Below are positions 7,878-16,276 of a stretch of 64,000 bases of DNA, piece after piece. The notes beneath the pieces were generated by a model that had not been told where the DNA came from, did no database searches, and was given only the letters and a program-made list of their open reading frames with translations. Location of the stretch: the NCBI RefSeq assembly GCF_031843945.1, contig NZ_JAVTJJ010000003.1:124001-188000 (forward strand), read 5' to 3'. Numbering within the stretch: the first letter of the stretch is position 1; each line of letters opens with the position of its first letter. The translations under genes and the position numbers were made by a program. This DNA is from Paracidovorax sp031843945. Lineage in GTDB: Bacteria > Pseudomonadota > Gammaproteobacteria > Burkholderiales > Burkholderiaceae_C.

Positions 7878-8102
7878 TCACCCCCCGTGAATCGCCGCCG
7901 CCACGATGATGCTGATGCCCAGGCACATCGCGGCCACCACCATGGCCAGGGCCTTGTTCTGCTTGACGACGATCTCGGCCCACAGGTCGTAGGGCGTGAT
8001 CTTGTCGATGATGATGAAGCTGATCCAGAACACCAGCACGCCGACCAGCGCGAACAGGACGGAGCCGAAGAATGCGGCGGGCCGCAGCCATTCAAGAGCC
8101 AT
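7878..8102 (-). CDS. DUF350 family small membrane protein
   Basis: A 74-residue inner-membrane protein with two hydrophobic segments (about 9-32 and 51-71) separated by DKITPYDLWAEIVVKQNKALA. That loop is the typical DUF350 (YjfL-like) signature with a conserved KxNxA pattern. It lies 55 bp downstream of the DUF4178 gene on the same strand. Short length and a single DUF350 unit are usual for one branch of the family. Function is unknown. DUF350 proteins tend to co-occur with DUF4178 and SPFH proteins, as here. Confidence 0.8.
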   Translation of the reverse strand: MALEWLRPAAFFGSVLFALVGVLVFWISFIIIDKITPYDLWAEIVVKQNKALAMVVAAMCLGISIIVAAAIHGG

Positions 8103-8157
8103 GATGAAGACCTCCTTCAGATGAGACGCAGATGAAACTGAGATAGGGAGACGTCAT

Positions 8158-9651
8158 TTATTTGTGCCCCCCGCCGCTGGAATATCCGCCGAACGAGCCG
8201 CCCGAGCTGCGGTAGGTGCCGCCCGATGAGCCCGAGCAGTTGCTCATCAGCACCAGCAGGATGATGAGGATGACGGCAATGAGGATGATGGTGCCGCAGC
8301 CCAGGCTGCTGGCCGCCGCCAGCGGTGCGGCGTCGCCCCGCTGGAAGGCTGCCTTCTGGCCATCGAGCTTGAAGGCATGCGCCACGCTGGTGGCGTCGAG
8401 CTTGCTGCCCGCCGACCAGGTCACTTCGCGCGGGGCCTGCTCCATGGCCAGAATGCCGCGTCCGCTGCTGGCAAAGTCGCGGTTGAAGCTTTTCTGCCCG
8501 CGCTCGACCGGCCAGTAGAACTCGCCCAGCACATAGGTCGTCTCGGCGTTGTAGCCGTATTGCTGGCGGTAGGCCGTGCCCAGATAGGTGGCGGTCTGCC
8601 CATCCGATGACAGTTGGGGCGCGCCGGTGGCGGGCCGCACCAGGCTCCAGCCGTCGGTCGCGTCGACCAGAAAGGCGAAACCGCGCTTTTGGTTGAAGAG
8701 CAGGTATTCGCTCCAGCCGAATTGCTCGTCGTCGCCCGGCTCCACGCCCATGCGGTGCTGAAAACCCACCACCTGCCAGTGCACGCCTTCTAGCTGGCCG
8801 ACGCTGCCCAGTGCGATCAGCGGGCGTACGGGCTCGTCTTGCGCGGCGTGGCGTAGCTCGCCGCCGATGCCGCTCGACACGTCGATGAGGCTGTGGCACG
8901 ACGGGCAGGTCAGGCTCTTCGTCGAATCGAGCTTGACGGCCACCGGCGCGCCGCAGTTGGGGCAGCTGAACTGCCGGGCTTTTTCGTCCTTGGCCGACTC
9001 GTCCTTGAGGCCTTGCAGCTGCAGATCGTCCAGTTGCACCGACAGCCCGCGTTCGACTTTGGGCGGGTTGCTGCCGTAGTCGATGGACAGCACCTCGCCG
9101 TCGTCGCTGCGCAGCTCCACCACGGTGAAGGGCTGGCCCAGCGCAGGCAGCTTGGGCAACTCGCCCTGCGCGGAAATCAGCTGCGCCTGCACGTTGGCCG
9201 CCACGCTGTAGGGTTTGCCGGCGACTGCCGTGGTCATGCCGATGCGGAAATGTTCGGCCGGGGGCACCTCGCGCCCCAGCTCGGCCGGGCGGGTGAAGAC
9301 GTAGGCGCCGTTGTCTTCGCCCAACGTGGCGGTGGTGCCGTCTTCCAGAAAGGCGTTCCACTCGGTCCAGGTGCCGGCGTCGCCGCGGTACTGCAGGCGG
9401 CCGATCAGCGTGAAGGACAGCGTTGTGCCGCCCAGCGCCACGCGGCCGGTGGCCATCAGCTGCAGCGGGCTGTGGTCGTCGAACAGTTCGGCCATCTTGC
9501 CCACGCGTGTGAGCACCTCGCCGCTGCGCACCACCGTGCTCTGGCAGTACGGGCAGACGGCGTGGGTGGACTGCGCGCTCTTGAATTCGACCGGTGCGCC
9601 GCAGCCTGGGCAGGGCGCGCGGTAATGACGCTGGGTGCCGCTGTCGGCCAT
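8158..9651 (-). CDS. DUF4178 protein with two zinc ribbons and a C-terminal membrane anchor
   Basis: This 497-residue protein starts with a CPGC...CPYC zinc ribbon (about 14-38) and has a second CPNC...CPSC ribbon near 234-256. Each ribbon is followed by a DUF4178-like beta domain (first about 60-210, second about 280-420), so the protein is internally duplicated. A hydrophobic segment (IILIAVILIILLVLMSNC) lies near 452-470, and the tail is Gly/Ser-rich (SSGGSFGGYSSGGG). The layout suggests a tail-anchored protein with its ribbons in the cytoplasm. It sits between SPFH and DUF350 genes in one leftward transcription unit. The biochemical role is unknown. Confidence 0.85.
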   Translation of the reverse strand: MADSGTQRHYRAPCPGCGAPVEFKSAQSTHAVCPYCQSTVVRSGEVLTRVGKMAELFDDHSPLQLMATGRVALGGTTLSFTLIGRLQYRGDAGTWTEWNAFLEDGTTATLGEDNGAYVFTRPAELGREVPPAEHFRIGMTTAVAGKPYSVAANVQAQLISAQGELPKLPALGQPFTVVELRSDDGEVLSIDYGSNPPKVERGLSVQLDDLQLQGLKDESAKDEKARQFSCPNCGAPVAVKLDSTKSLTCPSCHSLIDVSSGIGGELRHAAQDEPVRPLIALGSVGQLEGVHWQVVGFQHRMGVEPGDDEQFGWSEYLLFNQKRGFAFLVDATDGWSLVRPATGAPQLSSDGQTATYLGTAYRQQYGYNAETTYVLGEFYWPVERGQKSFNRDFASSGRGILAMEQAPREVTWSAGSKLDATSVAHAFKLDGQKAAFQRGDAAPLAAASSLGCGTIILIAVILIILLVLMSNCSGSSGGTYRSSGGSFGGYSSGGGHK

Positions 9652-9673
9652 GCAGTGACTTTTTTAAGTGTTT

Positions 9674-9725
9674 TTGGCCTCTAGCGCTTGATGAATAAGC
9701 GCTATTAGCTATTGTTTTTATAGCA
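9674..9725 (+). repeat. AGCGCTTGAT palindromic repeat, copy 3 (SPFH-DUF4178 spacer)
   Basis: GGCCTCTAGCGCTTGATGAA, then TAAGCGCTATTAGCTATT and TATAGCAA. It occupies the 91-bp spacer inside the SPFH/DUF4178/DUF350 unit, upstream of the DUF4178 start. Confidence 0.85.
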
Positions 9726-9742
9726 AAAGCGTGTCGCCGCGA

Positions 9743-10798
9743 TCAGACCAGCTTCTTGAGCAGCTCGGCCTTCTTGGCGTCGAACTCTTCCTGCGTGAGG
9801 ATGCCCTTGGCCTTGAGCTCGCCCAGCTTTTCCAGCGTGGCCATCACGTCTTCGGGCTTGACGCCCTGGGCGGGCGCGCCGGCCAGGGCGGCCGCCTGCG
9901 CCGCCGCGGCGGGCTGGCCCTGCAGGCCCTGCTGCAGGTTCTGCGCCATCACCTGGCCCAGCGCCACGCCGGCGCCCAGGCCCATGGCGTCGCCCACCAC
10001 GCCGCCGCCGCCGCTGCCCGCCCCTTCGGCGAACTTCGGAATCGCCTGCGCCGTCTGGTACTGCATGAACTTGCCCATGTCGTTGCCGACCATGCCCATG
10101 CCGATCTTCTGGTCCAGCACCTTCTGCAGCTCTTCGGGCAGCGAAACGTTCTGCACCGTCATCGTCTCCAGCTTCAGGCCGATCTTGGCGAAGGCGGGCT
10201 GCAGCTCCTTGGCCAGCGCGTCGGCAAACATCACCTGGTTGGCGGCCAGGTCCAGAAACGGCAGGCCGCTGCCCGCGATGGCGTTGCTGATGTTCTGCAG
10301 CACCAGGCCGCGCAGCTGGCCGTCCAGGTCAGCGACGGGGTAGGACTCGCGCGTGCCGGAGATCTCGGTGTGGAACAGCTTCGGGTCGGCCACGCGGTAG
10401 GCGTAGTTGCCGAAGGCGCGCAGCCGCACGGCGCCGAAGTCCTTGTCGCGGATGGTGATGGGCTGGGGCGTGCCCCACTTCTGGTCGACCTGCTGGCGCG
10501 TGCTGAAGAAGTACACGTCGCTCTTGAACGGGGACTGAAAGAGCTTGTCCCAGTTCTTCAGATAGGTCAGCACCGGCAGTGTCTGCGTGGTCAATTGGTA
10601 GGTGCCGGGGCCAAACACGTCGGCCACCTGGCCTTCGTTGACGAACACGGCCATCTGCGATTCGCGCACCACCAGCGTGCCGCCGTTCTGGATCTCCATG
10701 CCCGCCATCGGAAAGCGCCAGGCCAGCGTGCCGTCGCCCTCCTCCGTCCACTGGATGATGTCGATGAACTGCTTCTTGATGAAGTCCATGAGTGCCAT
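9743..10798 (-). CDS. SPFH domain protein with C-terminal SHOCT motif
   Basis: A 351-residue SPFH/prohibitin-superfamily protein of the 'virion core/YdjI-like' branch. The SPFH domain spans about 25-235. A Gly-rich linker and an Ala/Gln-rich segment follow, and the last 35 residues (LGELKAKGILTQEEFDAKKA) form a SHOCT helix pair. SPFH proteins oligomerise on membranes. This one has no clear transmembrane helix and may be recruited by its partners. The start at 10798 (MALMDFIKK) follows a GGGAGCG ribosome-binding site; a longer frame from 10906 has no such support. It is probably the first gene of the SPFH-DUF4178-DUF350 unit. Confidence 0.85.
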   Translation of the reverse strand: MALMDFIKKQFIDIIQWTEEGDGTLAWRFPMAGMEIQNGGTLVVRESQMAVFVNEGQVADVFGPGTYQLTTQTLPVLTYLKNWDKLFQSPFKSDVYFFSTRQQVDQKWGTPQPITIRDKDFGAVRLRAFGNYAYRVADPKLFHTEISGTRESYPVADLDGQLRGLVLQNISNAIAGSGLPFLDLAANQVMFADALAKELQPAFAKIGLKLETMTVQNVSLPEELQKVLDQKIGMGMVGNDMGKFMQYQTAQAIPKFAEGAGSGGGGVVGDAMGLGAGVALGQVMAQNLQQGLQGQPAAAAQAAALAGAPAQGVKPEDVMATLEKLGELKAKGILTQEEFDAKKAELLKKLV

Positions 10799-10966
10799 GC
10801 GAACGCTCCCGGTCGTTGAGTGGATGAAGGAAGAAATGGAGAGGCGAAAACAGCGGCCATCATAGCGATGCGCACCGTGTGCAGGTGGCCCCTGCCTGGC
10901 CCACATCTCGCCTTTTCACAACTTCGCTATCGCCGCGTTGCACGCAATCAATTGGCCGCTTTAGAT

Positions 10967-10985
10967 GCGAATAATTAGCATTGGC
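10967..10985. promoter_or_regulatory. Possible Fur box upstream of the DUF2061 gene
   Basis: GCGAATAATTAGCATTGGC matches the 19-bp Fur consensus (GATAATGATAATCATTATC) at 12 of 19 positions. It has the AATAATT...CATT layout common in beta-proteobacterial Fur boxes. It is flanked by AGATGCG (10963-10969) and CGCATCT (10985-10991), a 7-bp inverted repeat. It lies 27 bp before the ATG of the DUF2061 gene. The dead TonB receptor nearby makes past iron control plausible. Confidence 0.45.
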
Positions 10986-11011
10986 GCATCTGATTTCGAA
11001 AGAGCCCTGCC

Positions 11012-11254
11012 ATGTCCCGCCTTCGCGCCGCCACCCGCCAGAACCTGCCCACGCTGATGAAGACGGGCAGCTATTACCTCATCCACATCTGCGTGGCGGC
11101 CGTGGTGGCCTACGCGGTCACCGGCAACCTGATCGCGTCGCTCACGCTCAGCCTGCTGGAGCCCACGGTGCAGGCGGTGGCGTATTTCTTCCATGAGAAA
11201 GCTTGGGCACGTGCGGCCGAGCGGCGCAGCGCTGCCGATGCCGTACCCGCTTGA
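11012..11254 (+). CDS. DUF2061 family small membrane protein
   Basis: An 80-residue inner-membrane protein matching the DUF2061 pattern: KTGSYYLIHICVAAVVAYAV, a TGN turn, a second hydrophobic segment and the closing YFFHEKAWARA. The usual family ending is a tyrosine-rich segment followed by HExxW. Two transmembrane helices are expected. The start ATG follows GAGCCCTGCC, a weak ribosome site. It may be iron-regulated through the box just upstream. The function of the family is unknown. It stands alone between the SPFH gene (divergent) and a flagellar-rod-like gene (convergent). Confidence 0.75.
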   Translation: MSRLRAATRQNLPTLMKTGSYYLIHICVAAVVAYAVTGNLIASLTLSLLEPTVQAVAYFFHEKAWARAAERRSAADAVPA

Positions 11255-11271
11255 TGCGCAAGGAGCACGCC

Positions 11272-11328
11272 ATGCGATTCGGCCACTGGCTGATGGAGCG
11301 GCTCGCTGGGTTGGCGAACACGCTTTGA
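11272..11328 (+). CDS. Possible 18-residue small ORF after DUF2061
   Basis: ATG at 11272 is preceded by AAGGAG with a 6-nt spacer, one of the best ribosome-binding sites in the region. The product would be MRFGHWLMERLAGLANTL, a short amphipathic peptide. It starts 17 bp after the DUF2061 stop, so the two could be co-transcribed. Nothing beyond the ribosome site and position supports it. Confidence 0.3.
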   Translation: MRFGHWLMERLAGLANTL

Positions 11329-11358
11329 GATGAAGAGAAGGAAGACGGAGCTGAACCG

Positions 11359-11661
11359 TCAGGCGCGCTCGTCGAGCAGCGCGCCCATCATGCGGTCGCC
11401 CGTGCGCAGCACCTGCAGGCTGGCGGTGAAGGCGTAGGTGGCGGCGATCTGCTCCACTGCTTCGCCTTCCACCGACACCCCGTCTTGCGCCGCACGCCCT
11501 GCACCGGCCGCCACGCCGCCCTGATTCGCGACCGCTTCGGATTCCACCGTCTGGCGCTTGAACCCCGGCGTGTTCAGGTTGGCCACGTTGTGCGCCGACG
11601 TGTCCATGCGCAACTGCGCGGCGCGCAGGCCGGATGAGGCGATGGCAGAAACAGCGGCCAT
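11359..11661 (-). CDS. Flagellar basal-body rod-type domain protein (FlgB/C/G N-terminal motif)
   Basis: A 100-residue protein with the rod-protein N-terminal signature: SAIASSGLRAAQLRMDTSAH, then NVANLNTPGFKRQ at about 27-39. The C-terminal half ends in a helix (TASLQVLRTGDRMMGALLDE) similar to the FlgC/FlgG terminus. ATG 11661 has GGAG six bases upstream; a TTG twelve bases earlier is less likely. It is shorter than FlgC and not near other flagellar genes. It may be a stand-alone rod-like protein of the kind seen in Burkholderiales, with unproven flagellar function. Confidence 0.7.
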   Translation of the reverse strand: MAAVSAIASSGLRAAQLRMDTSAHNVANLNTPGFKRQTVESEAVANQGGVAAGAGRAAQDGVSVEGEAVEQIAATYAFTASLQVLRTGDRMMGALLDERA

Positions 11662-11817
11662 GGACGGCTCCAAAAGCGGTGAAGAAGGCCGGATTATCGG
11701 CCGCGACCTGCGAAACGTGAAGGTGTCATGCCCATGCGCAATCTGCGCTGCGGATGTGGGACGTGCGGAGTGGAAGCAGACGACTGAGATATATGCACTG
11801 AAGCGCAGAACCCAGTC

Positions 11818-11880
11818 GCTATTAAAATAATAGCTATTAGCGCTTATTTAACGGGCGCTAGAGGCCTATTTGACCTTGAT
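11818..11880 (-). repeat. AGCGCTTGAT palindromic repeat, copy 4
   Basis: CTATTAAAATAATAGCTATT, then AGCGCTTATTTAACGGGCGC and TAGAGGCCTATTTGACCTTG. It ends 14 bp before the 3' end of the leftward GntR gene, placing it immediately downstream of that gene. Confidence 0.85.
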
Positions 11881-11893
11881 TCTTTGGTGATCC

Positions 11894-12586
11894 TCAACCC
11901 AGGCTCACGTAGTCCGGGTGCCGTGCGCAGATCTCGTCCACCTGATTGAGCGTGCCCGACAGGTGCACGCGCAGCGCCTCTTGCGCGCCGGCCACGTCGC
12001 CGCGCGTGATGGCGTCGGCGATGCGGCGGTGGTCGGCCAGCACGGCCTCCACCTTGCCTGCGCTGGGCAGGTGCAGGTGGCGCAGGCGGTCCACGTGGCC
12101 GGCGCGGCGGCGCACCAGATCCCACAGGCGCGGCACGTCGGCGGCTTCGTACATCATCTGGTGAAAAGCCTGGTCGGCCTGGGCGAACACTTCCGGCTGC
12201 AACGGGTGGGCCGCAGCGGCCATCACGCCGATCTGGGCTTGAAGCCGCTCGCCGATGGCCTGGCCGCCCGCCAGAGCCAGCGTGCGTACCACTTCCAACT
12301 CGATGGAGCGGCGCAGGTAGTGCGACTCGCGCGCCGCAGGCACGTCAATGCGGCTGACCACCGTGGCGTGCTGCGGAAAGATATCCACCAACCCTTCTTC
12401 GCCCAGGCGCAGCAGCGCGTCGCGCACGGGCGTCTGGCTGATGCCGAAGCGCTCGGCCAGCTCGGCCCGAGCCAGCACGGTGCCAGGCGCCAGCTCAAGC
12501 GAAACGATGGCCCGGCGCAGTTGTTCGAAGACCTGCGGCGCGGCGTGGCGCGATCGGTCGAGGCGGACTTTCTCTCTCACATTCAT
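11894..12586 (-). CDS. GntR-family regulator, FCD (FadR) subfamily
   Basis: A 230-residue transcription factor with an N-terminal winged helix (about 15-75; APGTVLARAELAERFGISQT, then PVRDALLRL) and a helical FCD ligand domain. Metal-binding-type histidines appear in AFHQMMYE, DHRRI and VHLSGTL. It is divergent from the dehydratase gene, and a perfect 16-bp palindrome sits between them, so it probably controls that gene and itself in response to the pathway substrate. The start is placed at MNVREKV; the frame extends eight codons upstream. Neither start has a clear ribosome site. Confidence 0.85.
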   Translation of the reverse strand: MNVREKVRLDRSRHAAPQVFEQLRRAIVSLELAPGTVLARAELAERFGISQTPVRDALLRLGEEGLVDIFPQHATVVSRIDVPAARESHYLRRSIELEVVRTLALAGGQAIGERLQAQIGVMAAAAHPLQPEVFAQADQAFHQMMYEAADVPRLWDLVRRRAGHVDRLRHLHLPSAGKVEAVLADHRRIADAITRGDVAGAQEALRVHLSGTLNQVDEICARHPDYVSLG

Positions 12587-12620
12587 AGCGGCGTCATTGT
12601 GGCACCGCATGTCTTTGACG

Positions 12621-12636
12621 CACTAATATATTAGTG
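12621..12636. promoter_or_regulatory. Perfect palindrome, probable GntR operator
   Basis: CACTAATATATTAGTG is a perfect 16-bp palindrome in the gap between the divergent GntR and dehydratase genes, 22 bp before the dehydratase ATG. AT-rich symmetric sites of this size are usual for FCD-type GntR repressors. It would overlap both promoters. Confidence 0.7.
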
Positions 12637-12657
12637 CTTTAATGCGCCACCAACGCG

Positions 12658-14412
12658 ATGAGACCTATGACGACGACACGCCGCACCCCTGATTCCCTGC
12701 GCAGCGCCCGCTGGTTCGCCCCTGACGACCTGCGCTCCTTCGGCCACCGCTCCCGCATCATGCAAATGGGCTATGCGCCCGAAGACTGGGTGGGCAAACC
12801 CATCATCGCCATCGTCAATACGTGGTCAGACATCAACCCCTGCCACAGCCATTTCAAGCAGCGGGTGGAAGACGTCAAGCGCGGCGTGCTGCAAGCCGGC
12901 GGCTTTCCCGTCGAACTGCCGGCCATCTCGCTGGCGGAAGCTTTCGTCAAGCCCACCACCATGCTCTATCGCAACATGCTTGCGATGGAAACCGAGGAGC
13001 TGCTGCGGAGCCACCCGGTCGATGGCGCGGTGCTGATGGGCGGTTGCGACAAGACCGGCCCCGGCCTGGTGATGGGCGCCATCAGCATGGGACTGCCCTG
13101 CATCTTCGTGCCCGCCGGTCCCATGCTGCGCGGCAACTTCAACGGGCAGGTGCTGGGCTCGGGCTCGGATGCTTGGAAGTTCTGGGACGAGCGCCGCGCC
13201 GGCAACCTGAGCCAGGCGCAGTGGCTGGGCGTGGAGACCGGCATTGCCCGCAGCCACGGCACCTGCATGACCATGGGCACGGCCAGCACCATGACGGCCA
13301 TCATCGAAGCGATGGGGCTGACGCTGCCCGGGGCTTCATCCATCCCCGCGCCGGACGCGGGCCATGTGCGCATGAGCGCCGAGAGCGGCCGCCGCATCGT
13401 CGACATGGTGTGGAACGACCTCACACCCGCCCGGGTGCTGAGCCGCGATTCGTTCCTGAACGCCATCGACGTGGCGATGGCCGTGGGCTGCTCCACCAAC
13501 GCCATCGTGCATCTGGTGGCCATGTCGCGCCGCGCGGGTGCCGACTGCGCCGTCACCCTCGATGATTTCGACGCCGCCAGCCACCGGGTGCCGGTGCTGG
13601 CCAACGTGCGCCCCACGGGAAGCACGTATCTGATGGAAGACTTCTATTACGCCGGCGGCCTGCCGGGGTTGATGTCGCGCCTGCCCGCCCACCTGCGGCT
13701 GGGCGCTGCCACCGTCACCGGGCGCACGCTGGGCGAGAACATCGAAGGCGCGGCCGTGTTCAACGACGACGTGATCCGCACGGTCGAGAACCCCGTCTAC
13801 GCCCAAGGCGCGCTGGCCGTGCTGCGCGGCAACCTCGCGCCCGATGGCGCAGTGATGAAACCCTGCGCCGCAGCGCCGCACCTGCAGCAGCACACGGGCC
13901 CGGCGCTGGTGTTCGACGACTACGCCAGCATGAAAGCGGCCGTGGAAGACCCCGACCTGGACGTGACGGCCGACCACATCATGGTGCTGCGCAACGCCGG
14001 CCCGCAAGGCGGCCCCGGCATGCCCGAGTGGGGCATGCTGCCCATACCGACGAAGCTGGTGCAGCAAGGCGTGCGCGACATGCTGCGCCTGTCAGACGCG
14101 CGCATGAGCGGCACCAGCTACGGAGCCTGCATCCTGCACGCCGCGCCCGAGGCGTACATCGGCGGCCCGCTGGCGCTCGTCAAAACCGGCGACCTCATCA
14201 CCGTGGACGTGCCCGCGCGCCGCATCCACATGGAGGTGAGCGACGAAGAACTCGCCCGCCGCCGCGCCGCCTGGGTGCCGCCGCCCGCGCGCTTCCAGCG
14301 AGGCTACGGCTGGATGTTCAGCCGCCACATCCTGCAGGCCGACCAGGGCTGCGACTTCGATTTTCTCGAAACCGGATTCGGCGCGCCCGTGCCCGAACCG
14401 GACATCTTCTGA
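12658..14412 (+). CDS. IlvD/Edd-family sugar-acid dehydratase (L-arabinonate dehydratase-like)
   Basis: A 584-residue Fe-S dehydratase that removes water from an aldonic acid to give a 2-keto-3-deoxy acid. The closest group I recognise is L-arabinonate dehydratase, but the true substrate cannot be read from sequence. The cluster cysteines are in NPCHSH (C62), GGCDKTGP (C130) and GTCMTMGTAST (C203). The C-terminal MSGTSYGACILHAAPEA loop is typical. Length fits the family (570-600). It is the first gene of a rightward unit with the RraA-like and Bug receptor genes, under the divergent GntR regulator. ATG 12664 is an alternative start six bases in. Confidence 0.9.
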   Translation: MRPMTTTRRTPDSLRSARWFAPDDLRSFGHRSRIMQMGYAPEDWVGKPIIAIVNTWSDINPCHSHFKQRVEDVKRGVLQAGGFPVELPAISLAEAFVKPTTMLYRNMLAMETEELLRSHPVDGAVLMGGCDKTGPGLVMGAISMGLPCIFVPAGPMLRGNFNGQVLGSGSDAWKFWDERRAGNLSQAQWLGVETGIARSHGTCMTMGTASTMTAIIEAMGLTLPGASSIPAPDAGHVRMSAESGRRIVDMVWNDLTPARVLSRDSFLNAIDVAMAVGCSTNAIVHLVAMSRRAGADCAVTLDDFDAASHRVPVLANVRPTGSTYLMEDFYYAGGLPGLMSRLPAHLRLGAATVTGRTLGENIEGAAVFNDDVIRTVENPVYAQGALAVLRGNLAPDGAVMKPCAAAPHLQQHTGPALVFDDYASMKAAVEDPDLDVTADHIMVLRNAGPQGGPGMPEWGMLPIPTKLVQQGVRDMLRLSDARMSGTSYGACILHAAPEAYIGGPLALVKTGDLITVDVPARRIHMEVSDEELARRRAAWVPPPARFQRGYGWMFSRHILQADQGCDFDFLETGFGAPVPEPDIF

Positions 14413-14458
14413 GCCTCCGACCCCGTCAACATCAATCGATCTTCCGGACTGGACACCC

Positions 14459-15175
14459 ATGCCCTTGAACTCCTCCACGCGCGACCAGCTCGCCCACGTC
14501 AGCACCGCCACGCTGTGCACCGCCCTCTTCAAGAAAGGGCTGCGCAACCAGTTCCTGCAGAACGTGCTTCCTCTACGCGGCGGCCGCGCCAACATGGTGG
14601 GCGAGGCCTTCACGCTGCGCTACATCCCGGCGCGTGAAGACCTGAACACCATCGGCGTGTTCCAGAACCCCGAGCACCCCCAGCGCAAGGCCGTCGAAGA
14701 CTGCCCGCCCGGTGCCGTGCTGGTCATCGACAGCCGCAAGGACGCGCGCGCCGCATCGGCCGGCGCCATCCTGGCGTCACGCCTGATGAAGCGCGGCGTG
14801 GCGGGGCTGGTGACAGATGGCGGCTTCCGAGATACGCCCGAGATCGCCGCGCTGGACATGCCGGCATACCACCAGCGCCCGTCAGCCCCCACCAACCTCA
14901 CGCTGCACCAGGCCATCGACATCAACCTGCCCATCGGCTGCGGCGACGTCGCCGTGTTTCCCGGCGACGTGCTGGTGGGCGACAGCGAAGGCGTCATCGT
15001 TATTCCGGCACACCTGGCGGACGAGATCGCCGCAGAAGCCACCGAGATGACAGCGTTTGAAGACTTCGTGACCGAAAAGGTGCTGGAGGGCCAATCGATC
15101 ATCGGCCTTTATCCGCCGACCAACCCCAAGACCAGCCAAGACTTCACCGTCTGGCGCAAAACCAAGAATCGATAG
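14459..15175 (+). CDS. RraA-family protein, probable keto-acid aldolase/decarboxylase
   Basis: A 238-residue member of the RraA/HMG-aldolase fold. The GGxRD pattern appears as DGGFRDTPEIAALDMP (about 120-135), and a GDVAVFPGDVLVGDSEGVIV block near 162-181 closes the active-site region. Relatives are metal-dependent aldolases or oxaloacetate decarboxylases; RNase E inhibition is confined to true RraA. Position 46 bp after a sugar-acid dehydratase suggests it acts on the dehydrated keto acid or a product of it. Length (about 230) matches this catabolic subgroup rather than the roughly 160 residues of E. coli RraA. Confidence 0.8.
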   Translation: MPLNSSTRDQLAHVSTATLCTALFKKGLRNQFLQNVLPLRGGRANMVGEAFTLRYIPAREDLNTIGVFQNPEHPQRKAVEDCPPGAVLVIDSRKDARAASAGAILASRLMKRGVAGLVTDGGFRDTPEIAALDMPAYHQRPSAPTNLTLHQAIDINLPIGCGDVAVFPGDVLVGDSEGVIVIPAHLADEIAAEATEMTAFEDFVTEKVLEGQSIIGLYPPTNPKTSQDFTVWRKTKNR

Positions 15176-15226
15176 CCGCGGAAGACGGCAAATAACCCAT
15201 TCATCAAGAAAGAAGGAGGCAAAAAC

Positions 15227-16210
15227 ATGCAACTCATTTCCCGCACCGCGCTGGTGGTACTCACCGCCCTGGGCACTCTGCTGCCCCTTGCATCCACCGC
15301 CCAGGAATGGCCGACGGCCAAACCTATTACCTACGTGGTGCCGTTCACGCCCGGCGGCTCGACCGACATCGTCGGCCGCGTACTGTCGAACAAGCTGAGC
15401 GAAGCGCTCAAACAATCGGTGGTGGTGGAAAACAAACCTGGCCAAGCCGGCGGCATCGGCGCGTCGTACGTGGCCAAGGCGGCGCCCGACGGCTACACGC
15501 TGTTCGGCGGCACCATCAGCACGCACGCCATCAACGCCAGCCTGTACAAGAACCTGTCGTACAACCCTGTGCGCGACTTCGAGCCCGTGGCGCTGGTTGC
15601 CACGCTGCCCAACGTGCTGATCATCAACCCCGCCCTGGGGGTGAATTCTGTCAAGGAGCTGATCGAGCTGATCAAGAAAGACCCGTCCAAGCGCATGTTC
15701 GCCTCGTCCGGCGCGGGAACGTCCACCCATCTCGCCGGTGAAATGTTCGGCGACCTGATCGGCGTGAAGCTGACCCACGTCCCGTACAAAGGCACGCCGC
15801 CCGCGCTGACCGACGTGGCCGCAGGCCAGGTGTCCTTCATGTTCGACCAGATGACCGCCGCCCTGCCCTTGGCCAAGGCCGGCCGCGTGAAATTGCTGGC
15901 CGTGACCACCGCCAAGCGCATCACCCTGGCGCCTGAACTGCCCACCATGATCGAGTCGGGCGTGCCGGGTTTCGAGATGTCGTCCTGGCAAGCCATCTAC
16001 GCGCCCAAGGGCACGCCCAAGGCCGTGGTGCAGCGCCTGAACACCGAAATCGTGAAAGCTCTGAAGCAGCCTGACGTGGTGGACAAGCTGCACACACAGC
16101 TGGGCATGGACATCGTCGCCAGCACGCCCGAAGAGCTGGCCGCCCACATGGCCAAGGAGATCCCGCGCTGGGCGGAGTTGGTGAAGAAGTCGGGGGCTTC
16201 GGCGGATTGA
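15227..16210 (+). CDS. Bug-family tripartite tricarboxylate transporter substrate-binding protein
   Basis: A 327-residue periplasmic receptor of the Bug (TctC) family. The signal peptide covers about 1-25 (ending STAQ). The mature protein has the family hallmarks PGGSTDIVGR near 42-51, the AKAAPDGYTLF block and PYKG followed by ALTDVAAGQV. GGAGG lies 8 bp before the ATG. It is the third gene of the dehydratase unit and probably binds the carboxylate handled there. No TctA/TctB membrane genes are present in the window, as is common for orphan Bug receptors in Comamonadaceae. Confidence 0.9.
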   Translation: MQLISRTALVVLTALGTLLPLASTAQEWPTAKPITYVVPFTPGGSTDIVGRVLSNKLSEALKQSVVVENKPGQAGGIGASYVAKAAPDGYTLFGGTISTHAINASLYKNLSYNPVRDFEPVALVATLPNVLIINPALGVNSVKELIELIKKDPSKRMFASSGAGTSTHLAGEMFGDLIGVKLTHVPYKGTPPALTDVAAGQVSFMFDQMTAALPLAKAGRVKLLAVTTAKRITLAPELPTMIESGVPGFEMSSWQAIYAPKGTPKAVVQRLNTEIVKALKQPDVVDKLHTQLGMDIVASTPEELAAHMAKEIPRWAELVKKSGASAD

Positions 16211-16276
16211 CTGATCGGTCCTGCCGTTGCGCTCGCGAATCGTGGCTCGCCCGTGCGGGCCATGGATAGTGCGTAG

